A stretch of DNA of 64,000 nt from Cellvibrionaceae bacterium (lineage in GTDB: Bacteria > Pseudomonadota > Gammaproteobacteria > Pseudomonadales > Cellvibrionaceae), in the NCBI GenBank assembly GCA_021151525.1, contig JAGKXD010000010.1, forward strand, positions 1-64,000, given 5' to 3'. The stretch's first letter is position 1. Every line of letters begins with the position of its first letter. Below the pieces are notes generated by a model that saw only the letters and a program-made list of their open reading frames with translations, did not search any database and was not told where the DNA came from. A program made the translations under genes and the position numbers. This document shows positions 36,919 through 48,654 of the stretch, piece by piece.

Positions 36919-38571
36919 ATGAGGACTGAGCCTTCTTTTTCGGAAGAGTCTGATAGTCATTTGGCTGATAATTCTACAGAGAGCGAAAATTCGCATTTTG
37001 ACTCAGGCTCCTCGCTTCTGTCGGATTATCGTCAAAGATATGGTTTGTCGACTGATCCTTTTGTTGACGATCCTCATTTCCCTTTCTATCAAGGCGCTCA
37101 GCGCCGCCAAATTCTTGAGCAGTTGTTGCACCTCTGTCAATTCAGCCACAATCTGTTAGTGGTAGCGGGCGATTATGGCGTAGGTAAAACTCGGATGGCT
37201 CAGGCACTAATTGATGCGCTTGATGATGCTGATGATATTTGTTTTGTAGAGGGGCAAATTAATTCTGATATTAATTCGGTGCTTGCAGAGGTTTATGAGC
37301 AGTTTGAGTTGGCTGCGCACGAAGATTTTGTTGGGTTATGCAAGAAAAAATCCGAACAGGATGGTTTAGTTGTTTTAATTATTGATAATGCTCATCATCT
37401 AACTGATGAAGTGATTCTAGATTTAATTGGGGTCATGCAAGAAAACACAGAATCACGTTTGCATCTGGTTTTATTTTCCGAGCCCTATTTGTTAGATCGA
37501 TTGGAAAATATTAATGCACCAGACATTGTGTTGACTGATTTTTCACTTGAGAAATTTTCGTTAGCGGAAGCAGTAGACTATTTAAATTTTCGTATGGAAA
37601 TGGCGGACTATCTCGGGCCGGAAGTGTTTGTTGAATCTAAGGTTGAGCCTTGGTGGCGTCAATCGCAGGGGCAGTTGCTGCAGCTCCATGAGTACGCGCA
37701 AGAAAAATTACTAGAGTCTGTTTCTAAGCCTACGCGCTCACGTGGATATGGTTCCAATAAGCGTGGCTTGCCTGTCCCACACATCATTGCTGCGTCAGCC
37801 TTGGTGGGCACTTTGTTTTTGGGGTATCTCTACATGGGCGGCTCGTCAGAAAAGCCTGCTGCAAATGTAGCTAAACCGATTCCGGTTCCAATTCAGCCAG
37901 AATCCAGTGCCTCGCCCTCAGTGGTGCAGGTTTCCTCTGGTCAGGCAAGCTCATCTGCGACTGCAAACCCCATAGTGGCAAGTGAATACAATAGTGCTGC
38001 GGTAGTTCATTCGTCTGCAATTTCTTCTGTTACAACACAAAATAATACGGAAAAATCGCAAGCAGCTTCGGTTGTTAAACAAAGTGTAGTGCCTTTGGCT
38101 CAAATGAATGAGCAACCAGCTCAAGTAGGTGAGCAAAAGCAAACAAAATCAAAAGCTGCATCATCAATAAAAGCGGTTGCGAAAATAGATGTTTCAAGCG
38201 AAACATCTAAAGCTATAGTTAAATCAAAGAATGAAACTACAGCAGCTCCGGAGCAAAAATCAACATTGGCATTTAGCGACCAAGAAAAAGCAATTTTGAG
38301 CTGGGATGGCTCTGAATATACGTTGCAGCTCGTGGGTTTAAGTAATGAAAAAGCTGCGCATGAATTTATAGCTGCGCAATCCAACAAAAAAGATTTGCTG
38401 CTATTTAAAAGTTTGCGTCAAGGGAAAGATTGGTTTGTGGTGGTGACGGGCCACTTTGTAAGCTCAGCAAAAGCGCGTCAGATAATTGAGGGTTTGCCGG
38501 AGTCGCAGAAAAAGGCATCGCCTTGGCCTAGAGAAGTAAAAGTAATTCAAAAAGAAATTAGGCAAAGATAA
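36919..38571 (+). CDS. damX: DamX-like AAA ATPase with C-terminal SPOR domain
   Basis: 550 residues. An acidic N-terminus is followed by an AAA/ExeA-like domain with Walker A GDYGVGKT (84-91) and Walker B VVLIIDNAHHL. A membrane helix lies near 290-310. A long serine/alanine/lysine-rich periplasmic linker follows (about 315-455). The SPOR domain is near 465-545 (YTLQLVGLSNEKAAHEFI). The aroK-aroB-damX order is conserved. It is expected at the division septum. It ends at a very strong bidirectional terminator. Confidence 0.88.
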   Translation: MRTEPSFSEESDSHLADNSTESENSHFDSGSSLLSDYRQRYGLSTDPFVDDPHFPFYQGAQRRQILEQLLHLCQFSHNLLVVAGDYGVGKTRMAQALIDALDDADDICFVEGQINSDINSVLAEVYEQFELAAHEDFVGLCKKKSEQDGLVVLIIDNAHHLTDEVILDLIGVMQENTESRLHLVLFSEPYLLDRLENINAPDIVLTDFSLEKFSLAEAVDYLNFRMEMADYLGPEVFVESKVEPWWRQSQGQLLQLHEYAQEKLLESVSKPTRSRGYGSNKRGLPVPHIIAASALVGTLFLGYLYMGGSSEKPAANVAKPIPVPIQPESSASPSVVQVSSGQASSSATANPIVASEYNSAAVVHSSAISSVTTQNNTEKSQAASVVKQSVVPLAQMNEQPAQVGEQKQTKSKAASSIKAVAKIDVSSETSKAIVKSKNETTAAPEQKSTLAFSDQEKAILSWDGSEYTLQLVGLSNEKAAHEFIAAQSNKKDLLLFKSLRQGKDWFVVVTGHFVSSAKARQIIEGLPESQKKASPWPREVKVIQKEIRQR

Positions 38572-38630
38572 TATCCATTAAATTTGTGATTGGTGCGTAT
38601 TTAAAATAATTGATTGCTCGCGATGAAAAA

Positions 38631-38688
38631 TATTTAACGGAAATAAAAAAGCCCCAAATAATTGGGGCTTTTTTATTTCCGTTAAATA
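38631..38688. terminator. Bidirectional terminator with a perfect 27-bp stem
   Basis: Arms 38631-38657 and 38662-38688 are exact reverse complements around the 4-base loop ATAA. The inner part is AAAAAAGCCCCAA/TTGGGGCTTTTTT, giving a T tract in each direction between the convergent damX and Ig-like genes. Confidence 0.92.
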
Positions 38689-38697
38689 GTCTGAAAA

Positions 38698-40926
38698 CTA
38701 ATTTACTTTCACGGTGTAGGTAATATTTCCAATTTGAATTCCCGCTGTTCCTTTTGGTGGTTTGGTCGGGTCAGTTCCCGCTTTAACAATCAGCACAACC
38801 ACTGTAGGTTCGGTGGACATTACTAAGCCGCCCGTCATATTTACAGATGCTGTTGCATTTTCCAAATCACTCCCCGCTGCAGTTATGCTGGTACCTGCCG
38901 GCAAGCCATTTCCATTGCAGTCAGCCAGCAAAATTGGGATGCGTATACTACCGCCCACGGCTAGGTTAAATGGTTGAAGTCCTATAAGGTCAAATGGAGT
39001 TTCGCAGGACATTACAAGTGTAGATTCTTGTCTAACGGTTACTTTGTTGGTGGTGCAATCACCGTTGGCTTTTGCGGCACCGGCACAGAGAGCGCCATCA
39101 TATTTGCCGTTGGGCAGTAAATCAAAGCTGCCGTTTTGATTAAAGTCGATAAACTCCTCAATAGCATCTCTATCGAAATTGAAGTTTTTATCAACGTATG
39201 CTTCGCGTAAGTCGTCACAGCTGTTAGTTGCTCCATAGGCAGCAGACGAATGCGGTGCGTTAGGGCTGCATAAGGTGGTGTTTGATAATGGCAGCCCTTT
39301 GGTGGTTGAAGAATATACTCCGTTGCTGTTGGTAAATATGTCTTTATCAATGTCGTCATAAAGACCATTTCCGTTGCCATCGACAAATGATTCATTGCCT
39401 ATGGCTGTTGCAAGGATTTGTACGCGACCTTTACGGCACTCTCTGGCACCATCAGAGCAAGTCATTGTGTATCCGGTTTCGGTTATATTGGAAAACGATA
39501 CAGTCGCCGCCGGTGTTGGGCGCGGGTTTTGGCTGCGCCATACTGCAGTACAGCTGCCATTCAAGGTTGTGCAGCTGCCGTCAATTGCGCCGCCGCTTGT
39601 GGTAAAGGTTACCGCCGTGCCATTGGGTACTGGGTTGTTGAACGCGTCGGCAAGCCTAATGGTTGCGTTGCTTGTAACGCCGTCATGTCTCCAAGCAACT
39701 GGTTCAAGATCGCTTAGGGAAAGACTGGCGCTGTTTTGATCTGGAATACCGGTGGTTACGGCGAGTGCGCTTGATTGTGTACTGATGCCGTTGGCGGTTG
39801 TTGCAGTAACTCGAACAGCGGTTGCAACAGTTCCTGCTTGGACTATGGTAGAAACGTAGCCATTTGCATCAGTAGAAGAACCGTAGGTTTCAGGGCCGGA
39901 TGGATTACACTTGCTCGGAACTAATGCCAAACCACCTACGGTAGTGCTAGGTGCGAAGTTTACGCATACGCCTTTAACCGGGCTTCCTGCTTGGCCTAAA
40001 ACCTGAAAGCGCAGGGTTGATGTTTCCAAGCCGCCGGTCCCTTTAATGCTCACCAACGTGGGGGTTGCATCAACAAACGAAATAGTTTGGGCAGTATCAG
40101 GTTTAACAAGAATGTTAGCTGTTGCGGTTAAAACGTTGCCTCTAAAAGTAGTAGTCGCTTTTATCGCATCAATCCCACCGACACCTGCGCAGCCTTTGGA
40201 TACATAGTTGGCATCGGCTCTGCCGTTGATCGTTGTCACTGTATTGCCGCCGGTAATGCTGGAATTATTGGCAGTTAGGCATGGCGATGAAAAGGTGATG
40301 CTCATTGTGTCGGTCACGGGTTCGCCGGCAGAATTCACAATGTAAGCGGTAACTGATGTGTTGCCGCCTGCAGACAGAACGGTATCACCTATGCCTACCT
40401 CCAAGGAGCCATTAACAAAATTTGCGCCGAATCCTGCGCCCATACGTCTCGTATTTATGGGAAGAATAACGAACGCTTCTGCTGTCGATGAGCCACTTGC
40501 CATAGTAGCTGTGACTTTGTCATCGATATCACACTTACCAACTTGATATTGGATGGTAGCTGTACCGTTGACAGTATTAACCGTGCTATCGCCGGCGATT
40601 GTTGATAGGTTGGCTGCAAGGCAGGGCGAATCAAATTTTATTTTGATGATGTTGGTAGTGGGGTTACCCTGGCCATCAACCACGTTCACGCTTAATTGAG
40701 CTTTATCTCCCTCAAAGAGAGTGGTTGACGAAGCGGTGCTTGTTACGGCCCCTGAAACAAAGTTCGCGCCTGTGCCACTACCAATTCTGAGGGTTGTTGA
40801 GCCGGTATTGCCAGTGGTTCCGTTGATTGTATTATCGAGCGCTGAGCCACTCCCGCCGCCACAGGCTGCCAGCAACAAACTTATTAGTGCTGAGCTAAGG
40901 AATTTGAACGTTGTTTTTGTTTGCAT
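38698..40926 (-). CDS. Large Ig-like (Big-1 type) repeat lipoprotein
   Basis: 742 residues. Lipobox LAAC gives C22, followed by GGGSGS. Two related modules of about 105 residues each follow. Each starts with a GxGxGANFV motif and carries its own cysteine pair (SPCLAAN...GKCD and SPCLTAN...KGCA). Next come Big-1-like segments (NPVPNGTAVTFTTSGG). Aspartate/asparagine loops such as DGNGNGLYDD and DFNQNGSFD suggest calcium binding. It is probably a surface or periplasmic structural/adhesive protein. AGGAAG lies before the ATG. No clear partner gene. Confidence 0.75.
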   Translation of the reverse strand: MQTKTTFKFLSSALISLLLAACGGGSGSALDNTINGTTGNTGSTTLRIGSGTGANFVSGAVTSTASSTTLFEGDKAQLSVNVVDGQGNPTTNIIKIKFDSPCLAANLSTIAGDSTVNTVNGTATIQYQVGKCDIDDKVTATMASGSSTAEAFVILPINTRRMGAGFGANFVNGSLEVGIGDTVLSAGGNTSVTAYIVNSAGEPVTDTMSITFSSPCLTANNSSITGGNTVTTINGRADANYVSKGCAGVGGIDAIKATTTFRGNVLTATANILVKPDTAQTISFVDATPTLVSIKGTGGLETSTLRFQVLGQAGSPVKGVCVNFAPSTTVGGLALVPSKCNPSGPETYGSSTDANGYVSTIVQAGTVATAVRVTATTANGISTQSSALAVTTGIPDQNSASLSLSDLEPVAWRHDGVTSNATIRLADAFNNPVPNGTAVTFTTSGGAIDGSCTTLNGSCTAVWRSQNPRPTPAATVSFSNITETGYTMTCSDGARECRKGRVQILATAIGNESFVDGNGNGLYDDIDKDIFTNSNGVYSSTTKGLPLSNTTLCSPNAPHSSAAYGATNSCDDLREAYVDKNFNFDRDAIEEFIDFNQNGSFDLLPNGKYDGALCAGAAKANGDCTTNKVTVRQESTLVMSCETPFDLIGLQPFNLAVGGSIRIPILLADCNGNGLPAGTSITAAGSDLENATASVNMTGGLVMSTEPTVVVLIVKAGTDPTKPPKGTAGIQIGNITYTVKVN

Positions 40927-41304
40927 GGTGTCTTCCTAATTTCCCGAGAGTTAGAAGCAGCTTATTGAAACTGAAAACGCAAAGAGTGCGGCTTTTGGTG
41001 TTTTATAGAGGTAAAGCCCACTTGGTCAGTGTCTTAAGTTAGCTTATATCTCGTCAATGTTAAAGCCTTGTTGTCGTAAAAGTAGTACCTTAAGTCGGCT
41101 GGAATCGTTAAATGTGCATTCTTTAGCATTTTTATAGGCTTAGCTGCACTTGTTAGTATCAATTCTAGATTTTTAAGAGCATTTTACACGGCTTGTTTGG
41201 ATAAAATTGTTGGCTTTTTGTACGTTTATACTTGCAAGTCAAACAGGTCAGGTTACTTGCCAATTTTCGGTCAAGCGGGTAATATCCTGCGCCCATTTGT
41301 CCAC

Positions 41305-41330
41305 AGCCCCTAGACCTCAGGGGCTTTTTT
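41305..41330 (+). terminator. Intrinsic terminator 104 bases upstream of gltB
   Basis: Stem AGCCCCT/AGGGGCT with a 7-base loop, followed by six T. It points toward gltB but has no complete gene in front of it on this strand. Confidence 0.75.
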
Positions 41331-41345
41331 GTCTGGGATGTGAAA

Positions 41346-41361
41346 TGGCGCGTCTTTTGTA
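41346..41361 (+). promoter_or_regulatory. Near-consensus sigma-54 promoter upstream of gltB
   Basis: TGGCGCG, four bases, TTGTA against the consensus TGGCACG, four bases, TTGCW. Spacing is exact and the -24 GG is present, but the -12 GC reads GT, which weakens it. It lies 16 bases after the leader terminator and 73 before the ATG. Confidence 0.3.
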
Positions 41362-41433
41362 TCAAAAACAAAGCCTAACGCGCTAAAAACTGTGACGTTC
41401 CTTGATATTGATTGATTTATTGAGATTCAGCCT

Positions 41434-44400
41434 ATGACCACTGGCCTCTACCAGATAGACGAGTTCAAAGATAACTGCGGTTTTGGTTTGATTGCCCACT
41501 TAAAGGGCAAAACCAGCCATCGTCTGCTCACAACTGCGATTGAAGCACTGACCTGCATGACACACCGCGGCGGTATTAACTCCGATGGCAAAACCGGTGA
41601 CGGTTGCGGTCTCTTGATTCAAAAGCCGGACAGCTTTTTGCGTGCAGTTGCTAAAGAAGCCTGTAACGCAGATTTGTCTGAGGTTTATGGTGTAGGCTCC
41701 ATTATGTTGAGCCGCGAAGCCGATAAAGCTGATGCTGCGCGTGCTATTTTTGCAGAGGAATTGGCTGCTCAGGGCTTGATCCTTGCTGGTTGGCGCGAAG
41801 TGCCGGTAGATCCAAGCTGTCTCGGTCCAATCGCAATGAAATCATTGCCAACATTCAACCATTTATTCGTAAACAGCAAAGACCTGACCGCCGCGCAAGT
41901 TGAAGCCAAGTTGTTTATGGCGCGTCGTAAAACCGAATTGCGTTTGGTTGGCGATAAAGCTTTCTATGTTGCAAGCTTGAGCACTGGCACCTTGTCTTAT
42001 AAAGGCTTGATGATGCCCGTGGACTTGCCACGTTTCTTCGCAGACTTGGCTGATCCTCGTTTGGAAACGGCTATCTGCGTATTCCATCAGCGCTTCTCTA
42101 CCAACACCATGCCAGTGTGGCCATTGGCGCAACCTTTCCGTATGTTGGCGCACAATGGCGAGATCAACACCGTTGTGGGCAACCGTAATTGGTCGGTAGC
42201 GCGTACTCCTAAATTTGTCACTCCTTTGCTGCCTGACTTGATGTCAGTTAAACCTTTGGTTAACCGTACCGGTTCTGATTCGTCCAGCCTCGATAACATG
42301 CTGGAAATCTTGACCTTGGGCGGTATGGAATTGCACCGTGCAATCCGTATGCTGGTTCCTCCGGCTTGGCAGAACGTTGAAAACATGGATCCTGATCTGC
42401 GTGCGTTCTACGAATACAACTCGATGCATATCGAGCCGTGGGATGGTCCTGCCGGTTTGGTAATTACCGATGGGCGCTATGCAGTATGTACGCTTGACCG
42501 TAACGGTTTGCGTCCATCACGTTGGGTAATTACCAACGATGACATCATTACTGTCGCGTCAGAAGTGGGTGTGTACAACTACGATCCTGCTGATGTAGTT
42601 GCCAAAGGTCGTCTTGGCCCAGGCCAGATCATGTCTATCGATACCTTGACCGGTGAGTTGCATCGCACCCAAGACGTAGACAATCAGCTCAAAGAAACCC
42701 AGCCCTACAAACAATGGCTGAAAGAGCGCGCTTTGCGTGTTGAATCAACCTTGGCTGCGGATGCAAAAGAAAACGGTTTGCAAGGCATCGCCTTGAAAGC
42801 CGCAATGAAAATGTACCAAGTGTCTTTCGAAGAGCGCGATCAATTGTTGCGTCCTTTAGCAGAGGGTGGTCAAGAAGCCGTTGGCTCAATGGGCGACGAC
42901 ACCCCAATGGCAGTTCTGTCGCGTCAGCAACGTTCGCTCTACGACTATTTCCGTCAACAATTTGCGCAGGTAACTAACCCACCAATTGATCCATTGCGTG
43001 AAGCAATTGTGATGTCGTTGGAAACTTGCCTTGGCCGCGAGTTGCCAGTTTACGATGAAACTCCAGAGCACGCCGATCGCGTAATTCTGAGCTCGCCCGT
43101 TTTATCGCCTGCAAAATTCCGTGGTTTGATGACCTTGAACCGCAAGGGTTACGAAGTGGCGAAGTTTTCGTTGCACTATGATCCAACGGCAACCAACCTG
43201 AAAGCTGCTTTGACCAAGCTGTGTGAAGACGTTGCCGCGGCTGTTAAGGCTGGCAAAGTGCTTGTGGTATTGAGCGACAATGACTTTAAACAAGGTCTGT
43301 TGCCGATTCATGCATTGTTGGCAGTTGGTGCGGTTAACCAGCATTTAACTAACGTTGGTCTGCGTTGCGACTCCAACATTATTGTTGAGACCGGCACTGC
43401 GCGCGACCCACACCAAATCGCAGCGCTGATTGCTTACGGTGCAACGGCGGTTTATCCGTTCCTCAGCTATTACGTACTTAACGATTTGATCGAAAAAGGC
43501 GAGTTGTTGGTGGATGTAGATTCTGCCTACAAAAATTACCGCAAAGGTATCGACAAGGGCTTGCTGAAAATCCTGTCGAAAATGGGTATTTCAACCATCA
43601 CTTCTTACCGCAGCGCTCAGCTTTTTGAAGCCATTGGTCTGTCAGAAGAAGTGGTTTCTATGTGCTTCGACAGCACGCCATCCCGCGTGGGTGGTGCGCG
43701 TTTTGAAGAGTTGGAAGTTGACCAGAAAATTGTTGCGCAAACCGCGTGGATTGAGCGTAAGCCAATCGTTCAAGGTGGTTTGTTGAAGTATGTTCACAAC
43801 TCTGAATACCATGCCTTCAACCCAGATGTAGTTCAAACTCTGCAAAAAGCTGTTCAAAGCGGTAACTATGCAATGTGGCGCAACTACGCAGACTTGGTAA
43901 ACAAACGTCCGGTGTCTATGTTGCGTGACTTGTTGGCGATCCGCGAGGATGCTTGCAAGCCGGTTCCACTGTCAGAAGTTGAGCCAATCGAAAGCATTAT
44001 TAAACGCTTTGACTCGGCGGGTATGTCGCTCGGTGCTCTGTCGCCGGAAGCGCATGAATCCTTGGCGGAAGCCATGAACCGCTTGGGCGGTCGCTCAAAC
44101 TCGGGTGAGGGCGGTGAAGACCCAGCGCGTTACGGCACTATTAAAACTTCAAAAATTAAACAAGTTGCGTCTGGCCGTTTTGGTGTGACTCCGGCTTATT
44201 TGGTTAACGCTGAAGTACTGCAAATTAAAGTAGCCCAAGGTGCTAAGCCGGGTGAAGGTGGTCAGTTACCTGGTGGTAAAGTGAACGCGTTGATTGCGCG
44301 TTTGCGTCACTCGGTGCCGGGCGTTACCTTGATTTCACCTCCGCCGCACCACGATATTTATTCAATTGAAGACTTGGCGCAGTTGATCTATGACTTGAAG

Positions 44401-45885
44401 CAAGTTAACCCAGATGCACTGGTTTCTGTGAAACTGGTATCGCGTCCAGGTGTAGGCACTATCGCGGCGGGTGTGGCTAAGGCTTACGCGGATTTGATCA
44501 CCATTTCTGGTTACGATGGTGGTACTGCGGCAAGTCCATTGACCTCTATTAAATATGCAGGTTCTCCGTGGGAATTGGGCTTGTCCGAAACTCATCAAAC
44601 CCTGCGTGCAAACGATTTGCGCGATAAAGTTCGCGTGCAAACCGATGGCGGTTTGAAAACTGGTTTAGACGTTGTGAAAGCGGCTATGTTGGGTGCGGAA
44701 AGCTTTGGCTTTGGTACTGGCCCGATGGTTGCGCTCGGTTGTAAATACCTGCGTATTTGCCACTTGAACAACTGTGCGACAGGCGTTGCTACTCAACAAG
44801 ACAAACTGCGTCAGGATCACTACATTGGCACCGTTGAAATGGCGATGAACTTCTTCAAGTTCGTTGCTGAAGAAACTCGTGAGTGGATGGCGCGTTTAGG
44901 CGTTCGTTCATTGGGTGAGCTGGTTGGCCGCGTGGATTTGTTGAAAATCCTTGAGGGTGAAACTGCCAAGCAACAACAGCTTGATCTATCACCAATCATC
45001 CATACCGATGATTATTTGGCGACCAAGCCACAATTGTGTGCTGTAGCCAAAAACGAGCCTTTCGATAAAGGCGAAACAGCTGAAGCTATGGTTCGTGCCT
45101 TGTTGCCGACGATTGAAGGCAAAAAAGGTGGTGAGTTCGAGTTCCATATCACCAACTGCGACCGTTCAATCGGCGCTCGTATCAGCGGTGAAATCGCCAA
45201 GCGTTATGGCAACTTGGGTATGGAAGACGCTCCAGTTAAGTTGAAATTAACGGGTATTGCCGGTCAATCCTTCGGCGTGTGGAACGCTGGTGGTTTGGAA
45301 ATGTATTTGGAAGGCGATGCCAACGACTACGTCGGTAAAGGCATGGCGGGTGGCAAGCTTGTGTTGCGTCCACCACGTAATTCAACCTTTAAGTCGCACG
45401 AATCGAGCATTATGGGTAACACCTGTTTGTACGGCGCAACTGGCGGTAAATTGTTTGCTGCGGGTACTGCGGGCGAGCGTTGCGGTGTACGTAACTCAGG
45501 TGCTCACGTGGTTGTCGAAGGTGCTGGCGATCACTGCTGTGAATATATGACTGGTGGTGTTGTCACAGTGCTTGGTCAAACCGGTGTTAACTTTGGTGCG
45601 GGTATGACCGGCGGTTTCGCTTACGTACTCGACGAAGCCAATGATTTCGTAGACCGTTACAACCATGAGCTGGTAGATATTCATCGTATCAACACTGAAG
45701 CTCTGGAAGCACACCGTCATCACTTGCGTACGACCATTGAAGAGTTCGTACAAGAGACCGAAAGTGAATGGGGCCAACACCTGCTCGACAATTTCGATGA
45801 CTACATTGGCAAGTTCTGGCTGGTTAAACCTAAGGCAGCAGCTTTAGGTGGACTGCTCGTCAGTTTCCGCAAGCGCGGCGAATAA
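41434..45885 (+). CDS. gltB: Glutamate synthase (NADPH) large subunit
   Basis: 1483 residues. A 14-residue propeptide precedes the glutaminase nucleophile C15 (CGFGLIAHL). Class II amidotransferase, central and FMN domains follow ([16 protein letters not shown]). Cysteines C1103, C1109 and C1114 ([12 protein letters not shown]) bind the [3Fe-4S] cluster. The C-terminal beta-helix has repeated GxxGG motifs. It makes two glutamates from glutamine and 2-oxoglutarate. Operon with gltD. Confidence 0.98.
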   Translation: MTTGLYQIDEFKDNCGFGLIAHLKGKTSHRLLTTAIEALTCMTHRGGINSDGKTGDGCGLLIQKPDSFLRAVAKEACNADLSEVYGVGSIMLSREADKADAARAIFAEELAAQGLILAGWREVPVDPSCLGPIAMKSLPTFNHLFVNSKDLTAAQVEAKLFMARRKTELRLVGDKAFYVASLSTGTLSYKGLMMPVDLPRFFADLADPRLETAICVFHQRFSTNTMPVWPLAQPFRMLAHNGEINTVVGNRNWSVARTPKFVTPLLPDLMSVKPLVNRTGSDSSSLDNMLEILTLGGMELHRAIRMLVPPAWQNVENMDPDLRAFYEYNSMHIEPWDGPAGLVITDGRYAVCTLDRNGLRPSRWVITNDDIITVASEVGVYNYDPADVVAKGRLGPGQIMSIDTLTGELHRTQDVDNQLKETQPYKQWLKERALRVESTLAADAKENGLQGIALKAAMKMYQVSFEERDQLLRPLAEGGQEAVGSMGDDTPMAVLSRQQRSLYDYFRQQFAQVTNPPIDPLREAIVMSLETCLGRELPVYDETPEHADRVILSSPVLSPAKFRGLMTLNRKGYEVAKFSLHYDPTATNLKAALTKLCEDVAAAVKAGKVLVVLSDNDFKQGLLPIHALLAVGAVNQHLTNVGLRCDSNIIVETGTARDPHQIAALIAYGATAVYPFLSYYVLNDLIEKGELLVDVDSAYKNYRKGIDKGLLKILSKMGISTITSYRSAQLFEAIGLSEEVVSMCFDSTPSRVGGARFEELEVDQKIVAQTAWIERKPIVQGGLLKYVHNSEYHAFNPDVVQTLQKAVQSGNYAMWRNYADLVNKRPVSMLRDLLAIREDACKPVPLSEVEPIESIIKRFDSAGMSLGALSPEAHESLAEAMNRLGGRSNSGEGGEDPARYGTIKTSKIKQVASGRFGVTPAYLVNAEVLQIKVAQGAKPGEGGQLPGGKVNALIARLRHSVPGVTLISPPPHHDIYSIEDLAQLIYDLKQVNPDALVSVKLVSRPGVGTIAAGVAKAYADLITISGYDGGTAASPLTSIKYAGSPWELGLSETHQTLRANDLRDKVRVQTDGGLKTGLDVVKAAMLGAESFGFGTGPMVALGCKYLRICHLNNCATGVATQQDKLRQDHYIGTVEMAMNFFKFVAEETREWMARLGVRSLGELVGRVDLLKILEGETAKQQQLDLSPIIHTDDYLATKPQLCAVAKNEPFDKGETAEAMVRALLPTIEGKKGGEFEFHITNCDRSIGARISGEIAKRYGNLGMEDAPVKLKLTGIAGQSFGVWNAGGLEMYLEGDANDYVGKGMAGGKLVLRPPRNSTFKSHESSIMGNTCLYGATGGKLFAAGTAGERCGVRNSGAHVVVEGAGDHCCEYMTGGVVTVLGQTGVNFGAGMTGGFAYVLDEANDFVDRYNHELVDIHRINTEALEAHRHHLRTTIEEFVQETESEWGQHLLDNFDDYIGKFWLVKPKAAALGGLLVSFRKRGE

Positions 45886-47322
<1,437 letters not shown>

Positions 47323-47361
47323 TCTAGCGCAATTAGCTAGTTAACTGAATGCGATACACTC

Positions 47362-47387
47362 ATTAGCCCCGCTGTTGCGGGGCTAAT
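47362..47387 (+). terminator. Hairpin between gltD and hemE
   Basis: An 11-bp perfect stem ATTAGCCCCGC/GCGGGGCTAAT with loop TGTT. There is no clear T tract, so it may be a weak terminator or an RNA-stability element in front of hemE. Confidence 0.55.
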
Positions 47388-47427
47388 GCTATTGGGGCGA
47401 AGCGTTTTTCGCCATGAGGAAGAGAAT

Positions 47428-48498
47428 ATGACTGAGTTAAAAAATGATCGTTTTTTGCGTGCTTTGCTAAAACAGCCCGTCGATGTAACTCCCGTATGGA
47501 TGATGCGTCAAGCTGGGCGCTACCTGCCCGAATATAGAGCTAGCCGTGAACGTGCTGGCGATTTTATGGGGTTGTGCACCAATCCTGAAATGGCCTGTGA
47601 AGTGACTCTTCAGCCTTTAGACCGCTATCCCGGTCTCGATGCAGCCATCCTCTTTTCCGACATTCTCACCATTCCGGATGCTATGGGCTTGGGTTTGTAT
47701 TTCGAAACTGGTGAGGGACCCAAATTCCGCAAGCCTGTACGCACTGAAGCAGATATTGATGCCCTTGCTGTCATCAAACCAGAACAGAATTTGCCTTATG
47801 TTGTTAACGCGGTGAAAACCATTCGCCGCGAGCTGAATGGCCGCGTTCCGCTAATTGGTTTCTCCGGCAGCCCTTGGACTTTGGCGACCTATATGATCGA
47901 AGGCGGCTCAAGCCGCGATTTTCGTCGCGCCAAAGAAATGCTCTACAACCAACCACAACTTATGCATAAATTGCTCAATGTTCTGGCAGATTCGGTCACC
48001 GCTTATTTGAACGCGCAAATTGAAGCCGGTGCTCAAGCGGTGCAAATTTTTGATACCTGGGGCGGGGCTTTATCGCATTCGGCCTATCAAGAGTTCTCAC
48101 TCAAGTACATGCAGAAAATTGTGAGCGGCTTGATTCGCGAGCATGAGGGTCGCGAGGTTCCAGTGATCCTGTTCACCAAGGGTGGTGGTCAATGGCTCGA
48201 AGCTATGGCAGCTACGGGCGCAACTGCTTTAGGTTTAGATTGGACAACAGACATATCCTCTGCACGCAGTCGCGTTGGCGATAAAGTTGCGTTGCAAGGC
48301 AACATGGATCCAACGATTCTGTATGCATCAACTGCGCGTATTCGCGAAGAGGTGGGCTGTATTTTGCAGGGATACGGTAAGGGTTCTGGGCATGTATTTA
48401 ACCTCGGCCATGGTATTACGCCAGAGGTAGATCCAGCCCACGCGGGAGCGTTCATTGATGCGGTGCACGAATTATCGAGTCGCTACCACCAAGAGTGA
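47428..48498 (+). CDS. hemE: Uroporphyrinogen decarboxylase
   Basis: 356 residues from the ATG at 47428 with GAGGAAGAG upstream; the frame reaches back to 47386 but through the hairpin. Signature motifs are [16 protein letters not shown] and [17 protein letters not shown], with the aspartate in [14 protein letters not shown]. It decarboxylates uroporphyrinogen III to coproporphyrinogen III in haem synthesis. Following gltD matches pseudomonad order. Confidence 0.97.
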   Translation: MTELKNDRFLRALLKQPVDVTPVWMMRQAGRYLPEYRASRERAGDFMGLCTNPEMACEVTLQPLDRYPGLDAAILFSDILTIPDAMGLGLYFETGEGPKFRKPVRTEADIDALAVIKPEQNLPYVVNAVKTIRRELNGRVPLIGFSGSPWTLATYMIEGGSSRDFRRAKEMLYNQPQLMHKLLNVLADSVTAYLNAQIEAGAQAVQIFDTWGGALSHSAYQEFSLKYMQKIVSGLIREHEGREVPVILFTKGGGQWLEAMAATGATALGLDWTTDISSARSRVGDKVALQGNMDPTILYASTARIREEVGCILQGYGKGSGHVFNLGHGITPEVDPAHAGAFIDAVHELSSRYHQE

Positions 48499-48505
48499 AC
48501 CGTTC

Positions 48506-48535
48506 AGGGGTAGATAATACCCCTTGAGAATTTTT
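48506..48535 (+). terminator. Weak hairpin after hemE
   Basis: Stem AGGGGTA/TACCCCT with a 5-base loop; a T run follows only after six bases. Confidence 0.4.
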
Positions 48536-48654
48536 ACATGCTGCGGCTCTGGTTTGTTCGGCTGTTCTTCATTACACTCATCTTTACGAGTGTTTGAATA
48601 TAGCCAGCTTTTGTAAGACGGAATTGATTTTAAAATATTAAAAGAGGCGTAGCT

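Larger units (their letters stand above)
40927..41433. other. 507-base intergenic region upstream of gltB with leader signals
   Basis: It contains the divergent upstream regions of the Ig-like gene and gltB. The distal part is AT-rich without a supported ORF. The proximal part holds a possible small RNA or leader (about 41235-41330) ending in a strong terminator, and a near sigma-54 site at 41346-41361. No coding frame here is credible. Confidence 0.5.

Noticed and set aside
39039..39739. Several 70-120 codon frames antisense or out of frame inside the Ig-like gene
   Set aside because: Shadows of the long minus-strand coding frame; no independent signals.
41165..41371. 68-codon minus-strand frame upstream of gltB
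   Set aside because: It overlaps the leader terminator, has no ribosome site and gives a lysine/arginine-rich product without similarity.
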